Positions 1-7,983 of a stretch of DNA of 16,769 bases are shown piece after piece. This DNA comes from JBDKJS01 sp039806065 (GTDB lineage: Bacteria > Bacteroidota > Bacteroidia > AKYH767-A > 2013-40CM-41-45), in assembly GCA_039806065.1 (NCBI GenBank), contig JBDKJS010000175.1, positions 1 through 16,769 on the forward strand, written 5' to 3'. Numbering within the stretch: position 1 is the stretch's first letter; every line of letters begins with the position of its first letter. A program made the translations under genes and the position numbers. The notes beneath the pieces are model-generated. The model did no database searches, had not been told where the DNA came from, and was given only the letters and a program-made list of their open reading frames with translations.

Positions 1-2457
1 AGCTACTTTATATCCTTCTAAAATATGTGTGAATGTATTCACTTTAAAATTAAATATTTCCGCCACTTTCATTAGCATATTTATTTCACTTTGTACATAG
101 CTATGACAAGTAATAAATCGCTTTCCATTGATAATTTCTACCAATGCCTCAAGCTCTAAATCCCTTCTTGGTGGTGGAAGATTTTGACCTTTTTGTGAAA
201 CAAATAATTTTTGTGTGGCTTCATACTTTTTTGCTTTGTTGAAATAATCTAAATACACTTGCTCCACTCCCATTCTTGACTGCGGAAATCTTACGGTTTG
301 TTTATCGCCCCAATTACTTTGCTTTACATTTTCTCCCAATGCAAATTTTATAAACCCTGGCCAATTTGTAAACTTCATGGCTTCGGCACTGGCTCCCCAT
401 TTTAATTTGATCAATTGCGTTTGTCCGCCAATAGCATTTGCGCTACCATGCAATATGTGCGAAGTGGTTACACCACCGCTGAGTTGCCGATAAATATTAA
501 TATCTTCTGGATTGATAATATCGCTAATTCGCACTTCGGCACTGGAGGATTGAGTACCTTCATTTACCCCTCCACTGGCGGCAATGTGCGAGTGTTCATC
601 AATAATACCTGCTGTGAGATGCTTTCCATTTGCATCAATCAGCATTGCAGTTGGAGAGGTTAAATTTTTTCCGACTGATTTTATCACTCCATTAGCTATC
701 CAAACATCTGCCCCATTAATTATTCCATCTGCCTCATTGGTCCAAACAGTGGCATCCTTAAAAATTATTTCATTGGGCATAGGGGCAGTTTCATTTCCAA
801 AAGCACTAAAAGGGTAAATAACTTTACCTAAAATGAAAGTATCAATTTTTGAAGCCTCTTTAACCTGCTGCTCTTCATAGCTGCCTTGCTTGATAGCTGT
901 GAATGAATCAAACAATCCATCACCGAAATAAACCAGGCCGGCCAACTGATCTGTTGAAGTTTGCGAAGCATTAATTTTAATATTCTTTTTCGCTAACTTG
1001 CTATCCCAGCTTATGGTAAACTGATCAGCAACTCCCCAGGTAAAGGTTGATTTAATTTTAAAAGTATCCTCTTCGATCATCACTTCAGGCATAACCTTCT
1101 TGCCTGATATTTTAATAGTTGCTTGATGGCTATCAATGGTAGTGATATACTGACCTCTAATATCTCTATTAGGAATGTACTCCAGTTGATTTACTTTACC
1201 CTGTAACCAATGTGCAGAAACGGTTACATCTTTGGCAAAAATATTTTTGTCAGCTATAAAAAAGTTAGCCACAACACCTTTATTTAATGTTCCCAGTTTG
1301 TTCTCCATCTGCAACGCTTTAGCAGGATTTAAAAGTAATGCCTTAAGAGCCTCTTGTTCTGGCAATCCATATAGTACTGCCTTTCTAAGATTTTTTAAAA
1401 AATCGTTTTTGTTTTTTAAATCGGCTGAGGTGAAACAAAAATTAATTCCGCTTTTGTATAAAGCGGCTGCATTAGTTGGAGCTAGTTCCCAATGTTTCAT
1501 CGCCTCCAGGCTCACATCTAACAAATCAACAGGATCGGAAGTATTATATGCGTTTGGAAAATTAATTGGGATAATAAATGTAGCATTGGTTTGCTTTATT
1601 TCATTGATGGATTGATATTCATTACCGCCACCTTTAATAATAAATTGAATCCCAAACTCATCTCCTAATCTATCGGCTCGCAATGCATTGGCCTTATCAT
1701 TGGCTTCAAAAATTGCTGGCAGCGATGAGGACTTTACCAAAGCATCTAAACTAAGATTATACTCCAATTTAGCCCCCCCTTTGGCATACCATTGTGCATC
1801 ATAAAACGTTTGTCTTAACAATGCAATACTACCCATAAGTGAGCTTGGATAATCCTGGGTGGAGCTTCCCTTGTCAAAAGAATAACTAGTGGCAGCTAGA
1901 GGTTCTATGATGGCTAAATGCTCTCTATCGGCAGTAACTGTAGCTAATGTAGCAGTACCTCTGGCTACTCCATCCCTAATAGCAGATAATACTATTCCGA
2001 AGCCGTTGCTTAAATATTGATTTTTATTCTTTAAATCAAGTTTAAAAACTTCGAATGCGTTTTGTTCAGGCTTGATGGCTTCATTCCAATTATAGGCACC
2101 GTCCTTTGAAGTTATAAACTGTGGATCTTCTTTGCCAACAGCTTCCTTTAATTCTGGCATTCCAAAATCAGCAAATATATCTATGAAGGATGGATATATA
2201 TATGAACCATTTAGGTTAATAGGCACAGCGTCAATAGGAATTGCACCCTTTGCGTTAATGGAAGCCACTTTGCCATCAGCTATTACCAATGTGGCGCTAT
2301 CTATCTTAGTTTTATAGTCAATAAAAACTGTTCCATTATAGAATGCAAACTTTCCAGACCTATAATCTGATACCCCATTAATAGGAAAGGTAGATTGACT
2401 GTAAGCAGTAAAAGAAGCCAACATGGCATTGAATAAGATGAGTCCAATTCGTTTCAT
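1..2457 (-). CDS. Secreted two-part amidohydrolase, C-terminus cut by window edge
   Basis: Open from an ATG at 2457 to the window edge without a stop: 819 codons, C-terminus missing. It begins with a probable signal peptide (MKRIGLILFNAMLASFTAYS). Residues about 20-430 resemble an imidazolonepropionase/dihydroorotase-like amidohydrolase, with a beta-sandwich start (GKVASINAKG) and a late GLPEQEALKALLLNPAKAL stretch. Its expected HxH metal motif is replaced by FIDIFADFG (residues 91-99). A second amidohydrolase unit starts near residue 560. It carries the intact motif GIIDEHSHIA (H622, H624), plus H785 (ITCHSY) and H811 (FTHILEGYK), the usual ligands of a binuclear metal site; the final catalytic Asp would lie outside the window. 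Bacteroidota carry periplasmic amidohydrolases of about 1000 residues, so roughly 150-200 residues are probably missing. Hydrolysis of a C-N bond, perhaps in a peptide or cyclic amide, is inferred; the substrate is unknown. No clear promoter was seen. Confidence 0.88.
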   Translation of the reverse strand, partial: MKRIGLILFNAMLASFTAYSQSTFPINGVSDYRSGKFAFYNGTVFIDYKTKIDSATLVIADGKVASINAKGAIPIDAVPINLNGSYIYPSFIDIFADFGMPELKEAVGKEDPQFITSKDGAYNWNEAIKPEQNAFEVFKLDLKNKNQYLSNGFGIVLSAIRDGVARGTATLATVTADREHLAIIEPLAATSYSFDKGSSTQDYPSSLMGSIALLRQTFYDAQWYAKGGAKLEYNLSLDALVKSSSLPAIFEANDKANALRADRLGDEFGIQFIIKGGGNEYQSINEIKQTNATFIIPINFPNAYNTSDPVDLLDVSLEAMKHWELAPTNAAALYKSGINFCFTSADLKNKNDFLKNLRKAVLYGLPEQEALKALLLNPAKALQMENKLGTLNKGVVANFFIADKNIFAKDVTVSAHWLQGKVNQLEYIPNRDIRGQYITTIDSHQATIKISGKKVMPEVMIEEDTFKIKSTFTWGVADQFTISWDSKLAKKNIKINASQTSTDQLAGLVYFGDGLFDSFTAIKQGSYEEQQVKEASKIDTFILGKVIYPFSAFGNETAPMPNEIIFKDATVWTNEADGIINGADVWIANGVIKSVGKNLTSPTAMLIDANGKHLTAGIIDEHSHIAASGGVNEGTQSSSAEVRISDIINPEDINIYRQLSGGVTTSHILHGSANAIGGQTQLIKLKWGASAEAMKFTNWPGFIKFALGENVKQSNWGDKQTVRFPQSRMGVEQVYLDYFNKAKKYEATQKLFVSQKGQNLPPPRRDLELEALVEIINGKRFITCHSYVQSEINMLMKVAEIFNFKVNTFTHILEGYKVA

Positions 2458-2553
2458 AAATAACAATAATTATCCATGGCGAATGTAAAATAAATAGCTT
2501 GAATGCTGACATAAAATAACCAATCTGAACTAAAAAACTTCAGAAAAGTGAAC

Positions 2554-2572
2554 AGGTATTAATAAAATACCT
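2554..2572 (-). terminator. Weak stem-loop downstream of the coiled-coil gene
   Basis: A perfect 7-bp stem (AGGTATT / AATACCT) with a 5-base loop lies about 46 bases after the stop of the 2618-3277 gene. It sits in the 160-base spacer before the amidohydrolase. The stem is AT-rich and is not followed by a proper T run, so its role as a terminator is only possible. It could equally be a leader structure of the amidohydrolase mRNA. Confidence 0.3.
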
Positions 2573-2617
2573 TAAGTTAAAATCCAAAAAAAATTGCGGG
2601 TAAAGCCGTTTGATATT

Positions 2618-3277
2618 TTACTCTATTTCCTGCTTCAAAGCTTGGATTTGCTTAATGAGTTGGGCTTGTGCTTCAGTAGCTTTTTTTAGGTCTTCTATTT
2701 TAGGAATATTTTCTGCAAATTCTTTTTCATTTTCAGCAATTTCTTTCCTCATTTTTTCATTACTTGATGCCAAGTTTTTATTGCGCTCTTCCAGTTCAGA
2801 TACGTTGTTACTAATCCGTTGTAACAATTTTTGTGCTGCTTGAATTCTTTCTTCAACTATTTTTTTACTCAAGGATACAGCAAATGTTCTTATCCAAGCC
2901 TCAGCAGCTGCCACCTTTGAGGGTTGTTCGTTTTCACTGACAATTCCTTCTTTGGTTTGAAGTGATACAATGAGTAATGCCCCCTTTCCATCTTCTTTTA
3001 TTTTGGAAAACACATCAACAGTATCACTACTAAGTGATAAAATTTTTGCGTTATCACCAAGCGTTTCCTCTTTTGAAGATTTAACTTTAGCCTCATGATC
3101 TTTTAGATATCCAGTCCAAGCCTTGCTTACATCTTTTGCAGTAAGTGTATCGAAATACACCGTATATGAAGCCAGAGAAATGGCACCAAAAATTTCAGTC
3201 TGTTTAGTAATAGCAATTTTTTGAGCCACACCCATCACAGGCAGAAGAAAACAAATAATGTAAATGATTTTTTTCAT
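2618..3277 (-). CDS. Secreted hypothetical protein with C-terminal coiled coil
   Basis: 219 residues from the ATG at 3277 to TAA at 2618-2620. An N-terminal signal peptide is evident (MKKIIYIICFLLPVMGVAQ), so the protein is exported to the periplasm or beyond. Residues about 20-145 form a mixed, probably globular region (FDTLTAKDVSKAWTGYLKDH). Residues about 145-219 are rich in E, K, Q and A with heptad-like spacing (LEERNKNLASSNEKMRKEI) and should form a long coiled coil that runs to the last residue. There is no T9SS sorting tail and no lipobox. I recognise the overall pattern as similar to uncharacterised Bacteroidota proteins but cannot assign a function. It lies on the same strand as, and 160 bases upstream of, the amidohydrolase; a functional link is not shown. 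It is divergent from the cytochrome gene. Confidence 0.85.
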   Translation of the reverse strand: MKKIIYIICFLLPVMGVAQKIAITKQTEIFGAISLASYTVYFDTLTAKDVSKAWTGYLKDHEAKVKSSKEETLGDNAKILSLSSDTVDVFSKIKEDGKGALLIVSLQTKEGIVSENEQPSKVAAAEAWIRTFAVSLSKKIVEERIQAAQKLLQRISNNVSELEERNKNLASSNEKMRKEIAENEKEFAENIPKIEDLKKATEAQAQLIKQIQALKQEIE

Positions 3278-3347
3278 TTTAAATTAAGTATTAAGTGAGT
3301 TAGGCTTTTAACTGATAATAGGTTATTGAGCCAGAGATATAAGCCAT

Positions 3348-3393
3348 ACACAATGATAAATAAATAAATTAATAAGACAAAATCATATTGTGT
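3348..3393. repeat. Imperfect inverted repeat in a divergent promoter region
   Basis: ACACAAT (3348-3354) and ATTGTGT (3387-3393) are perfect reverse complements. Just inside them, TGAT (3354-3357) faces ATCA (3382-3385), offset by a two-base bulge, with an A/T-only-like spacer between. It lies between the divergent coiled-coil and cytochrome genes and ends 13 bases before the putative -7 element at 3406. An operator is possible but unproven; chance in AT-rich DNA is a real alternative. Confidence 0.25.
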
Positions 3394-3405
3394 GAAAATG
3401 GTTTG

Positions 3406-3413
3406 TACTTTTG
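3406..3413 (+). promoter_or_regulatory. Putative -7 promoter element (TACTTTTG) of the cytochrome c/hflX unit
   Basis: TACTTTTG matches the Bacteroidota primary sigma factor -7 consensus TAnnTTTG exactly. It lies 19 bases before the ATG at 3433. A TTG occurs at 3388-3390, but the 15-base spacing is shorter than usual for the -33 element. The position argues that the gene starts at 3433 and not at the in-frame ATG at 3388, which would lie upstream of the promoter. Confidence 0.5.
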
Positions 3414-3432
3414 GAACATTAAAATATTTACT

Positions 3433-4047
3433 ATGAGCTACAACACACTCAAACTTTTGCATTTGATAGCAGTCAATTTGTTTTTATTAATCTATCTAAT
3501 TAAAACCATACTTCTGTTTAGCAGCACCAATACTTTACAAAAATTCACCCAGGCCACAAAAGTCTTAGAAATGATTATTTCAACTATTTTTTTAGTGACA
3601 GGGGTTTGGCTTTTCATTGAACTAGGTGGCATAAAACTTTTCCAAATTGTAAAATTAGTACTTATAATAATTGCCATACCCATTGCAGTTATTGGTTTTA
3701 AAAAACAAAATAAAGGCCTTGCATTACTCTCTCTACTTTTAATAGTAGGATCTTATGGTTTGGCAGAGATGGCAAAGAAAAAACCATATCTTAGTCCTTC
3801 AATAGAAAGCAATATTGATACAACAAGTGGTGGTGAATTATATGCAAAACATTGTGTAGCATGTCATGGAAATGATGGTAAAAAAATGTTGGCAGGAGCC
3901 TATGATCTAAGTGCCTCTACTAAAAATCAAACAGAGATTGTAGCAATAATTACCAATGGCAAGGAATCAATGCAGGCATATGGCAATTTACTGAGTGCTT
4001 CAGAAATTGATGAGGTGAGCAAGTTTGTATTATCACTTAGAAATTAA
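3433..4047 (+). CDS. Membrane-anchored cytochrome c (four TM segments plus c-type heme domain)
   Basis: 204 residues. I chose the ATG at 3433 over the in-frame ATG at 3388 because the protein then begins MSYNTLKLLHLIAV, directly at its first membrane segment, and because a TAnnTTTG element lies between the two ATGs. Four hydrophobic segments occupy about residues 7-29, 43-63, 68-88 and 94-112, in the style of small SirB2-like membrane proteins. The C-terminal domain is a class I cytochrome c: heme motif CVACH (C141, C144, H145) and a probable axial methionine M180 in ESMQAYGN. The heme domain should face the periplasm, with electron transfer as its inferred role; the redox partner is unknown. 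The gene ends 5 bases before hflX, so the two are probably co-transcribed. Confidence 0.88.
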   Translation: MSYNTLKLLHLIAVNLFLLIYLIKTILLFSSTNTLQKFTQATKVLEMIISTIFLVTGVWLFIELGGIKLFQIVKLVLIIIAIPIAVIGFKKQNKGLALLSLLLIVGSYGLAEMAKKKPYLSPSIESNIDTTSGGELYAKHCVACHGNDGKKMLAGAYDLSASTKNQTEIVAIITNGKESMQAYGNLLSASEIDEVSKFVLSLRN

Positions 4048-4052
4048 TCTAA

Positions 4053-5261
4053 ATGCTAAATACTCCATCATTCTCCACATCCTTAATACCTGATCAAGTA
4101 GTTTTAATTGGAGTTTGGTTCAAAGGCGATGTAGAAGAAGTAATAGAAGAACACTTAAAAGAATTGGCCTTTTTAGCAGAAACTGCAGGTGCAATATGCA
4201 AGGCTCAGTTTATCCAGAAGCTTGACAAACCTGATAGTAGAACATTTATTGGAAGTGGTAAGCTAAATGAAATTTCCAACTTTGTAAAGGAACATGAGAT
4301 AAGTATTGCCATTTTTGATGATGAGCTTAGTGGAACTCAAATTAGAAATATTGAAAAGGCTATTGCTTGTAGGGTGCTAGATCGAAGTAGTTTAATACTA
4401 GATATTTTTGCTAAGCGCGCCCGCACCGCTCAATCGAAGGCCCAAGTAGAGTTAGCGCAATATGAATACCTTTTACCTCGTCTAACCAGGATGTGGACAC
4501 ACTTAGAGAAACAGCGTGGCGGAATAGGTATGCGAGGGCCAGGAGAAGCAGAAATAGAAACGGATAGAAGGATTATCCGTGATAAACTTAGCAAGCTCAA
4601 AGAAAAATTGGCCGAAATTGAAAAGCAGAGTAAAACACAACGAAAGCAAAGAGGTGAGTATATAAGGGTTTCATTAGTAGGCTATACCAATGTGGGTAAA
4701 AGCACTATTATGAATTTATTAAGCAAGAGTGATGTATTTGCCGAAAACAAGCTATTTGCAACGCTCGACACTACTACTAGAAAAGTGGTTTTCCAAAATA
4801 TTCCCTTTTTGTTAAGCGACACAGTGGGCTTTATTAGAAAATTACCACATAAGTTAATTGAATCATTCAAATCAACGTTGGATGAGGTACGTGAAGCAGA
4901 TATATTAATCCATGTTGTGGACATATCTCATCCCTATTTCGAAGATCAGTTGCGTACGGTAAACGAAACTTTAGCTGAACTAGGCTGCGCTACAAAACCT
5001 ACACTTACAGTATTTAATAAAATTGATGCTTATACATTCATTGAAAAAGACCCAGATGATCTTACCGATCCTACAAAAGAAAATATGAGTTTGGCAGAAC
5101 TTAAAAAGAGTTGGATAAGTAGATTAAATGGAGAGAGTATTTTTATTAGTGCAGCAGACAAAACCAATATTGATGAATTTAGGCAGACGCTTACAGAAAT
5201 GGTTTCAAAACTTCACTACGTAAGATATCCTAATTTCCTTCCTGGATCAGCTCAATATTAA
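4053..5261 (+). CDS. hflX: GTPase HflX, ribosome-associated
   Basis: 402 residues from the ATG at 4053. HflX is a GTPase of the OBG-HflX group that binds the 50S subunit and rescues or splits stalled ribosomes under stress. The N-terminal HflX domain (about 1-195) holds the family signature GGIGMRGPGEAEIETDRR from residue 156 and a basic helical linker. The G domain carries G1 GYTNVGKST (210-218), G3 DTVGF (256-260), G4 NKID (322-325) and G5 SA (366-367). All key nucleotide-binding residues are present and the length is usual for the family. It follows the cytochrome gene by 5 bases and has no visible promoter of its own. Its TAA (5259-5261) overlaps the stop of the convergent cysteine desulfurase gene. 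The call is secure; only the co-transcription is inferred. Confidence 0.97.
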   Translation: MLNTPSFSTSLIPDQVVLIGVWFKGDVEEVIEEHLKELAFLAETAGAICKAQFIQKLDKPDSRTFIGSGKLNEISNFVKEHEISIAIFDDELSGTQIRNIEKAIACRVLDRSSLILDIFAKRARTAQSKAQVELAQYEYLLPRLTRMWTHLEKQRGGIGMRGPGEAEIETDRRIIRDKLSKLKEKLAEIEKQSKTQRKQRGEYIRVSLVGYTNVGKSTIMNLLSKSDVFAENKLFATLDTTTRKVVFQNIPFLLSDTVGFIRKLPHKLIESFKSTLDEVREADILIHVVDISHPYFEDQLRTVNETLAELGCATKPTLTVFNKIDAYTFIEKDPDDLTDPTKENMSLAELKKSWISRLNGESIFISAADKTNIDEFRQTLTEMVSKLHYVRYPNFLPGSAQY

Positions 5262-6400
5262 TTTTCTGATTTTAGAGCAGCTATAAAATCAGAAATCATA
5301 TTTTCTAGATTGATGCCAATGCTGTCTCTACCAAATGATATTCTAAAGCTATTGAGAACTTCTGTTTTTGTGAGCCCCATAGCTGTAAGCACGTGCGAAG
5401 GCTGTTCCTTAGATGAAGTACAAGCACTTCCGACTGAGAAACAATATTGAGGTAATTTTTTAATCAATTGACTTGCTGAAATGGTTCTCGACAATAAATT
5501 AGTGGTAGTATAAATTCGAGATTTGGTACTCCCATTTATAAAAACCAATTGCTGATCTTCCAGTTGTTGCTCAAACCTTGTTCTTATGGGCGATATAAGA
5601 GCACTATCATCCCAAAACCGATTGCTTGCCAATTGAAATGCCGCGGCCATTCCCACTATGGCGGGCACATTTAACGTACCGGGAAATAAACCGGCTTCTT
5701 GCCCGCCTCCAGCGAGTAAAGGTGATAATTTCACTCTTGGATTTTTTCTGGAACAATAAAGTATGGCTGCTCCTTTGGGTCCATATAATTTATGAGCATT
5801 AGCCACCATAAGTCCTAATTTTAATCTTTGAACATCAATAGGCACTTTGCCCATTGCTTGGCAAGCATCTGAAAAAACAGGAACGTGATTTTCATTCCCC
5901 CAATTTCCTAATTCATCCATTGGTTGCATTACTCCTGTTTCATTGTTAACCATCATAGCCACTAAAAGTATAGTAGTTGATTTTTGAGCATTGGCCAATT
6001 GATGCATGTCTATAAGACCATCCCTTCCTACATCCAACAATGTAATTTCAAAACCTTCAGCCTGAAGATAGTTCAGCGTAAGCAAAACAGCCTGATGTTC
6101 TGTTTTAATAGCTATGATATGGTTCCCTTTGTGCTTATGCATTCTAGCAAATCCCACAAGCGCCACATTAATGGCAATGGTTGCCGAAGGAGCAAAAAAG
6201 ATTTCCGCTGCATCGGCATTCAAGAGCGCTGCAATGTCATGTCTCGCCTTTTCCACAGCATCTGCTGCTGTCCAACCAAATGAATGCGTGGCACTCGCTG
6301 GGTTTCCATATTGGACTGCCAAATAAGGTTGCATCTTTTCCCACACTTCACTGGCTAAAGGCGTAGTAGCATTGTTATCCAAATATATATATTGGTTCAT
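5258..6400 (-). CDS. Cysteine desulfurase, NifS/IscS-like, PLP-dependent
   Basis: 380 residues from the ATG at 6400. It converts L-cysteine to alanine and a protein-bound persulfide for iron-sulfur cluster or thio-cofactor synthesis. Visible motifs: GNPASATHSFG (32-42), H102 (cofactor stacking), NNETG (152-156), D178 and Q181 in DACQAMG, PLP lysine K204 in AHKLYGPKG, and the persulfide cysteine C327 in GSACTSS. Spacing of these residues tracks E. coli IscS within about two positions. Two signature segments deviate: SATI (72-75) where GATE is usual, and GLFPGT (237-242) where G-[ML]-RSGT is usual, so the conserved Arg is Phe. It is therefore likely a lineage-specific paralogue; I give no symbol because IscS, NifS and other group members cannot be separated here. 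Its ATG overlaps the stop of the upstream helical-repeat gene (TAATG). Confidence 0.93.
   Translation of the reverse strand: MNQYIYLDNNATTPLASEVWEKMQPYLAVQYGNPASATHSFGWTAADAVEKARHDIAALLNADAAEIFFAPSATIAINVALVGFARMHKHKGNHIIAIKTEHQAVLLTLNYLQAEGFEITLLDVGRDGLIDMHQLANAQKSTTILLVAMMVNNETGVMQPMDELGNWGNENHVPVFSDACQAMGKVPIDVQRLKLGLMVANAHKLYGPKGAAILYCSRKNPRVKLSPLLAGGGQEAGLFPGTLNVPAIVGMAAAFQLASNRFWDDSALISPIRTRFEQQLEDQQLVFINGSTKSRIYTTTNLLSRTISASQLIKKLPQYCFSVGSACTSSKEQPSHVLTAMGLTKTEVLNSFRISFGRDSIGINLENMISDFIAALKSEN
5263..5295. terminator. 12-bp perfect inverted repeat at the hflX / cysteine desulfurase junction
   Basis: TTTCTGATTTTA (5263-5274) and TAAAATCAGAAA (5284-5295) are perfect reverse complements with a 9-base loop. 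The hairpin starts 2 bases after the hflX stop, a good place for its terminator; the bases that follow on the plus strand (TCATATTTTC) are only moderately T-rich. The same bases encode the last residues of the desulfurase (SDFIAALKSEN region). On the minus strand it would sit at the very end of that reading frame. Confidence 0.5.
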
Positions 6401-7860
6401 TATAACTTAAACTTTTGAGTAAGCCAAGCATCATAATTAATTACATCACTATTATCGCTTGCCTTATTAGACATTTTAATAAAAAGCTTTACTTGATTAC
6501 TAATTTTTTCTTTATTACCACTTACATTATCTACCAATTGAGGCAATAGCTTTAACATAAATTTTTCTCTAACATGATTAGCAGATTGTATCAATGTGGA
6601 TTCTAGTTTGTTTAACTGCTGCCATTTAATTTCAAAATTATCAACATCCGCTAATTCAACCCTCAATATTAATTCAAAAACATTTATCCTAAGCTTAAAT
6701 GATGCATCAGCACCTTTATAACTTTCAGTAACATAGAGTTTACTCAAATTTTTGACCGCTTGGGTATATTGCATTAGGTCGAAATGACAAATGGCATTAT
6801 TGAGGTAGATAAACATTTCATAATAAGGTACTGAAGTTATTTTTTTAATTGTCCTCATCTCTTCAAGAACTTTGATTGCCCTTTGAGTATCGGTCACAGA
6901 ATAATTAATTACAAGAATATTAAAATAATAAAAAAGGTATTTATCATGTAGCAATGATTGAAATTCCTCCATCGCTAATTTCAATTCAGCAGCAAAAGCA
7001 AGTGACCTTTTGTAATTTCTATTTTTAAACGAAGCATTTGCCAAATAGGCGAGCATTTGCAATTTTAGGTCATGATTAAGTTTGGAGAAAAGTTTATCAC
7101 GGCTAAAACTTTGATAAGTACTATCAGAATAAGCTTCAAGAGAAGCGTAGTCTTTTTGTTGAATTAAAATTTGCGACACAGCCGTGTACATTTTTTGTCT
7201 TAATAGAGCATCCTGCTGCAGTTCACTACTGATATCAAATTCCTTAACTATTTTTTTAAGCAAGGCTAGTACAGGCCTGTCAACAGCTGAATAATTTTGA
7301 GCGCTTTTTAATCTATACCGCACCACTGCTACAAGTTCATCTATTTTTTTAAACCTGATCCATTTATCCTGATTTAATTTCCTTTTGGCAATGATCTCAT
7401 CAGGGTTAATTATTAAATTTTCTGCACTTAATTTAATATATTCATTGTAAATAATATCAAGCAGATCATATCTTGAGGCCTTGAGGGCAGCTTGTTCAGC
7501 CCTTTTGAGATAATACAGAGCAACCTTAGTTTTATTTCTGGTAAGAAATAATTGCTGCAAACTAAGCATATGAAGAATATAATTAGATGGATTGTAACTA
7601 TGATGCTGAGCAATGAGCGATTTATTTACTTCTTCCATGACCCTGTTTTTTAGTCTATAAAAAGAATTCTTATCCTTACTGGAAGCATATAATTTTTTAA
7701 AAACCCGATCTTCTTCGAAGTCATCATTTTTTTTCCTCATTTCATCAAAAAGTTTTTCATCCTTTCGATCGCTATTGTCGCGGCTGCGTTGCAAAAAAAG
7801 CTTGAAATGCCTTACCTCTTCCGTATTAAGAGCTTGTACCAATTGGAGTAAAATGTCCAT
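6400..7860 (-). CDS. Helical-repeat (TPR-like) cytoplasmic protein of unknown function
   Basis: 486 residues from the ATG at 7860 to TAA at 6400-6402. There is no signal peptide or membrane segment. The sequence is almost entirely alpha-helical in character: a charged N-terminal part (about 1-90, e.g. RHFKLFLQRSRDNSDRKDEK), then repeated helix pairs with TPR-like alternation of Leu, Ala and Tyr (ALYYLKRAEQAALKASRY; YLANASFKNRNYKRSLAFAA; AICHFDLMQYTQAVKNLSKL). A protein-interaction scaffold is the natural inference, but no catalytic motif is seen and I cannot name the family with certainty. Its stop and the desulfurase start share one base (TAATG), which indicates an operon and probably translational re-initiation, so its partner may be in sulfur metabolism. 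It is divergent from the T9SS gene at 7984 across 123 bases. Confidence 0.85.
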   Translation of the reverse strand: MDILLQLVQALNTEEVRHFKLFLQRSRDNSDRKDEKLFDEMRKKNDDFEEDRVFKKLYASSKDKNSFYRLKNRVMEEVNKSLIAQHHSYNPSNYILHMLSLQQLFLTRNKTKVALYYLKRAEQAALKASRYDLLDIIYNEYIKLSAENLIINPDEIIAKRKLNQDKWIRFKKIDELVAVVRYRLKSAQNYSAVDRPVLALLKKIVKEFDISSELQQDALLRQKMYTAVSQILIQQKDYASLEAYSDSTYQSFSRDKLFSKLNHDLKLQMLAYLANASFKNRNYKRSLAFAAELKLAMEEFQSLLHDKYLFYYFNILVINYSVTDTQRAIKVLEEMRTIKKITSVPYYEMFIYLNNAICHFDLMQYTQAVKNLSKLYVTESYKGADASFKLRINVFELILRVELADVDNFEIKWQQLNKLESTLIQSANHVREKFMLKLLPQLVDNVSGNKEKISNQVKLFIKMSNKASDNSDVINYDAWLTQKFKL

Positions 7861-7983
7861 TAATCATTATAGTTTAAACGAGTAAGGAAATTTACAAATT
7901 ATTTATATAGTTCCAACATTTAGTACTATATTTATACCATCAAAATAGTAGTGATCCATTTCAAAAAATAAACTTTCAATCAA

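Noticed and set aside
1232..1615. 127-codon open frame on the plus strand
   Set aside because: It is antisense to the amidohydrolase, which is continuous, has family motifs and reads through the whole stretch; no homology-like features are visible in this frame.
3388..3432. Upstream ATG as start of the cytochrome gene (adds 15 residues)
   Set aside because: It precedes the TAnnTTTG element at 3406-3413, and the added residues (MCENGLYFWNIKIFT) do not fit the membrane-protein N-terminus; the ATG at 3433 is preferred.
3274..3462. 62-codon minus-strand frame beginning MQKFECVVAHSKYF
   Set aside because: It is the complement of the start of the cytochrome gene and its promoter region, with no signal of its own.
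7861..7983. Promoters for the divergent pair at 7860 and 7984
   Set aside because: Only a one-mismatch -7 element (TATATTTA) for the plus-strand gene and nothing exact for the minus-strand gene; too weak to list as separate features.
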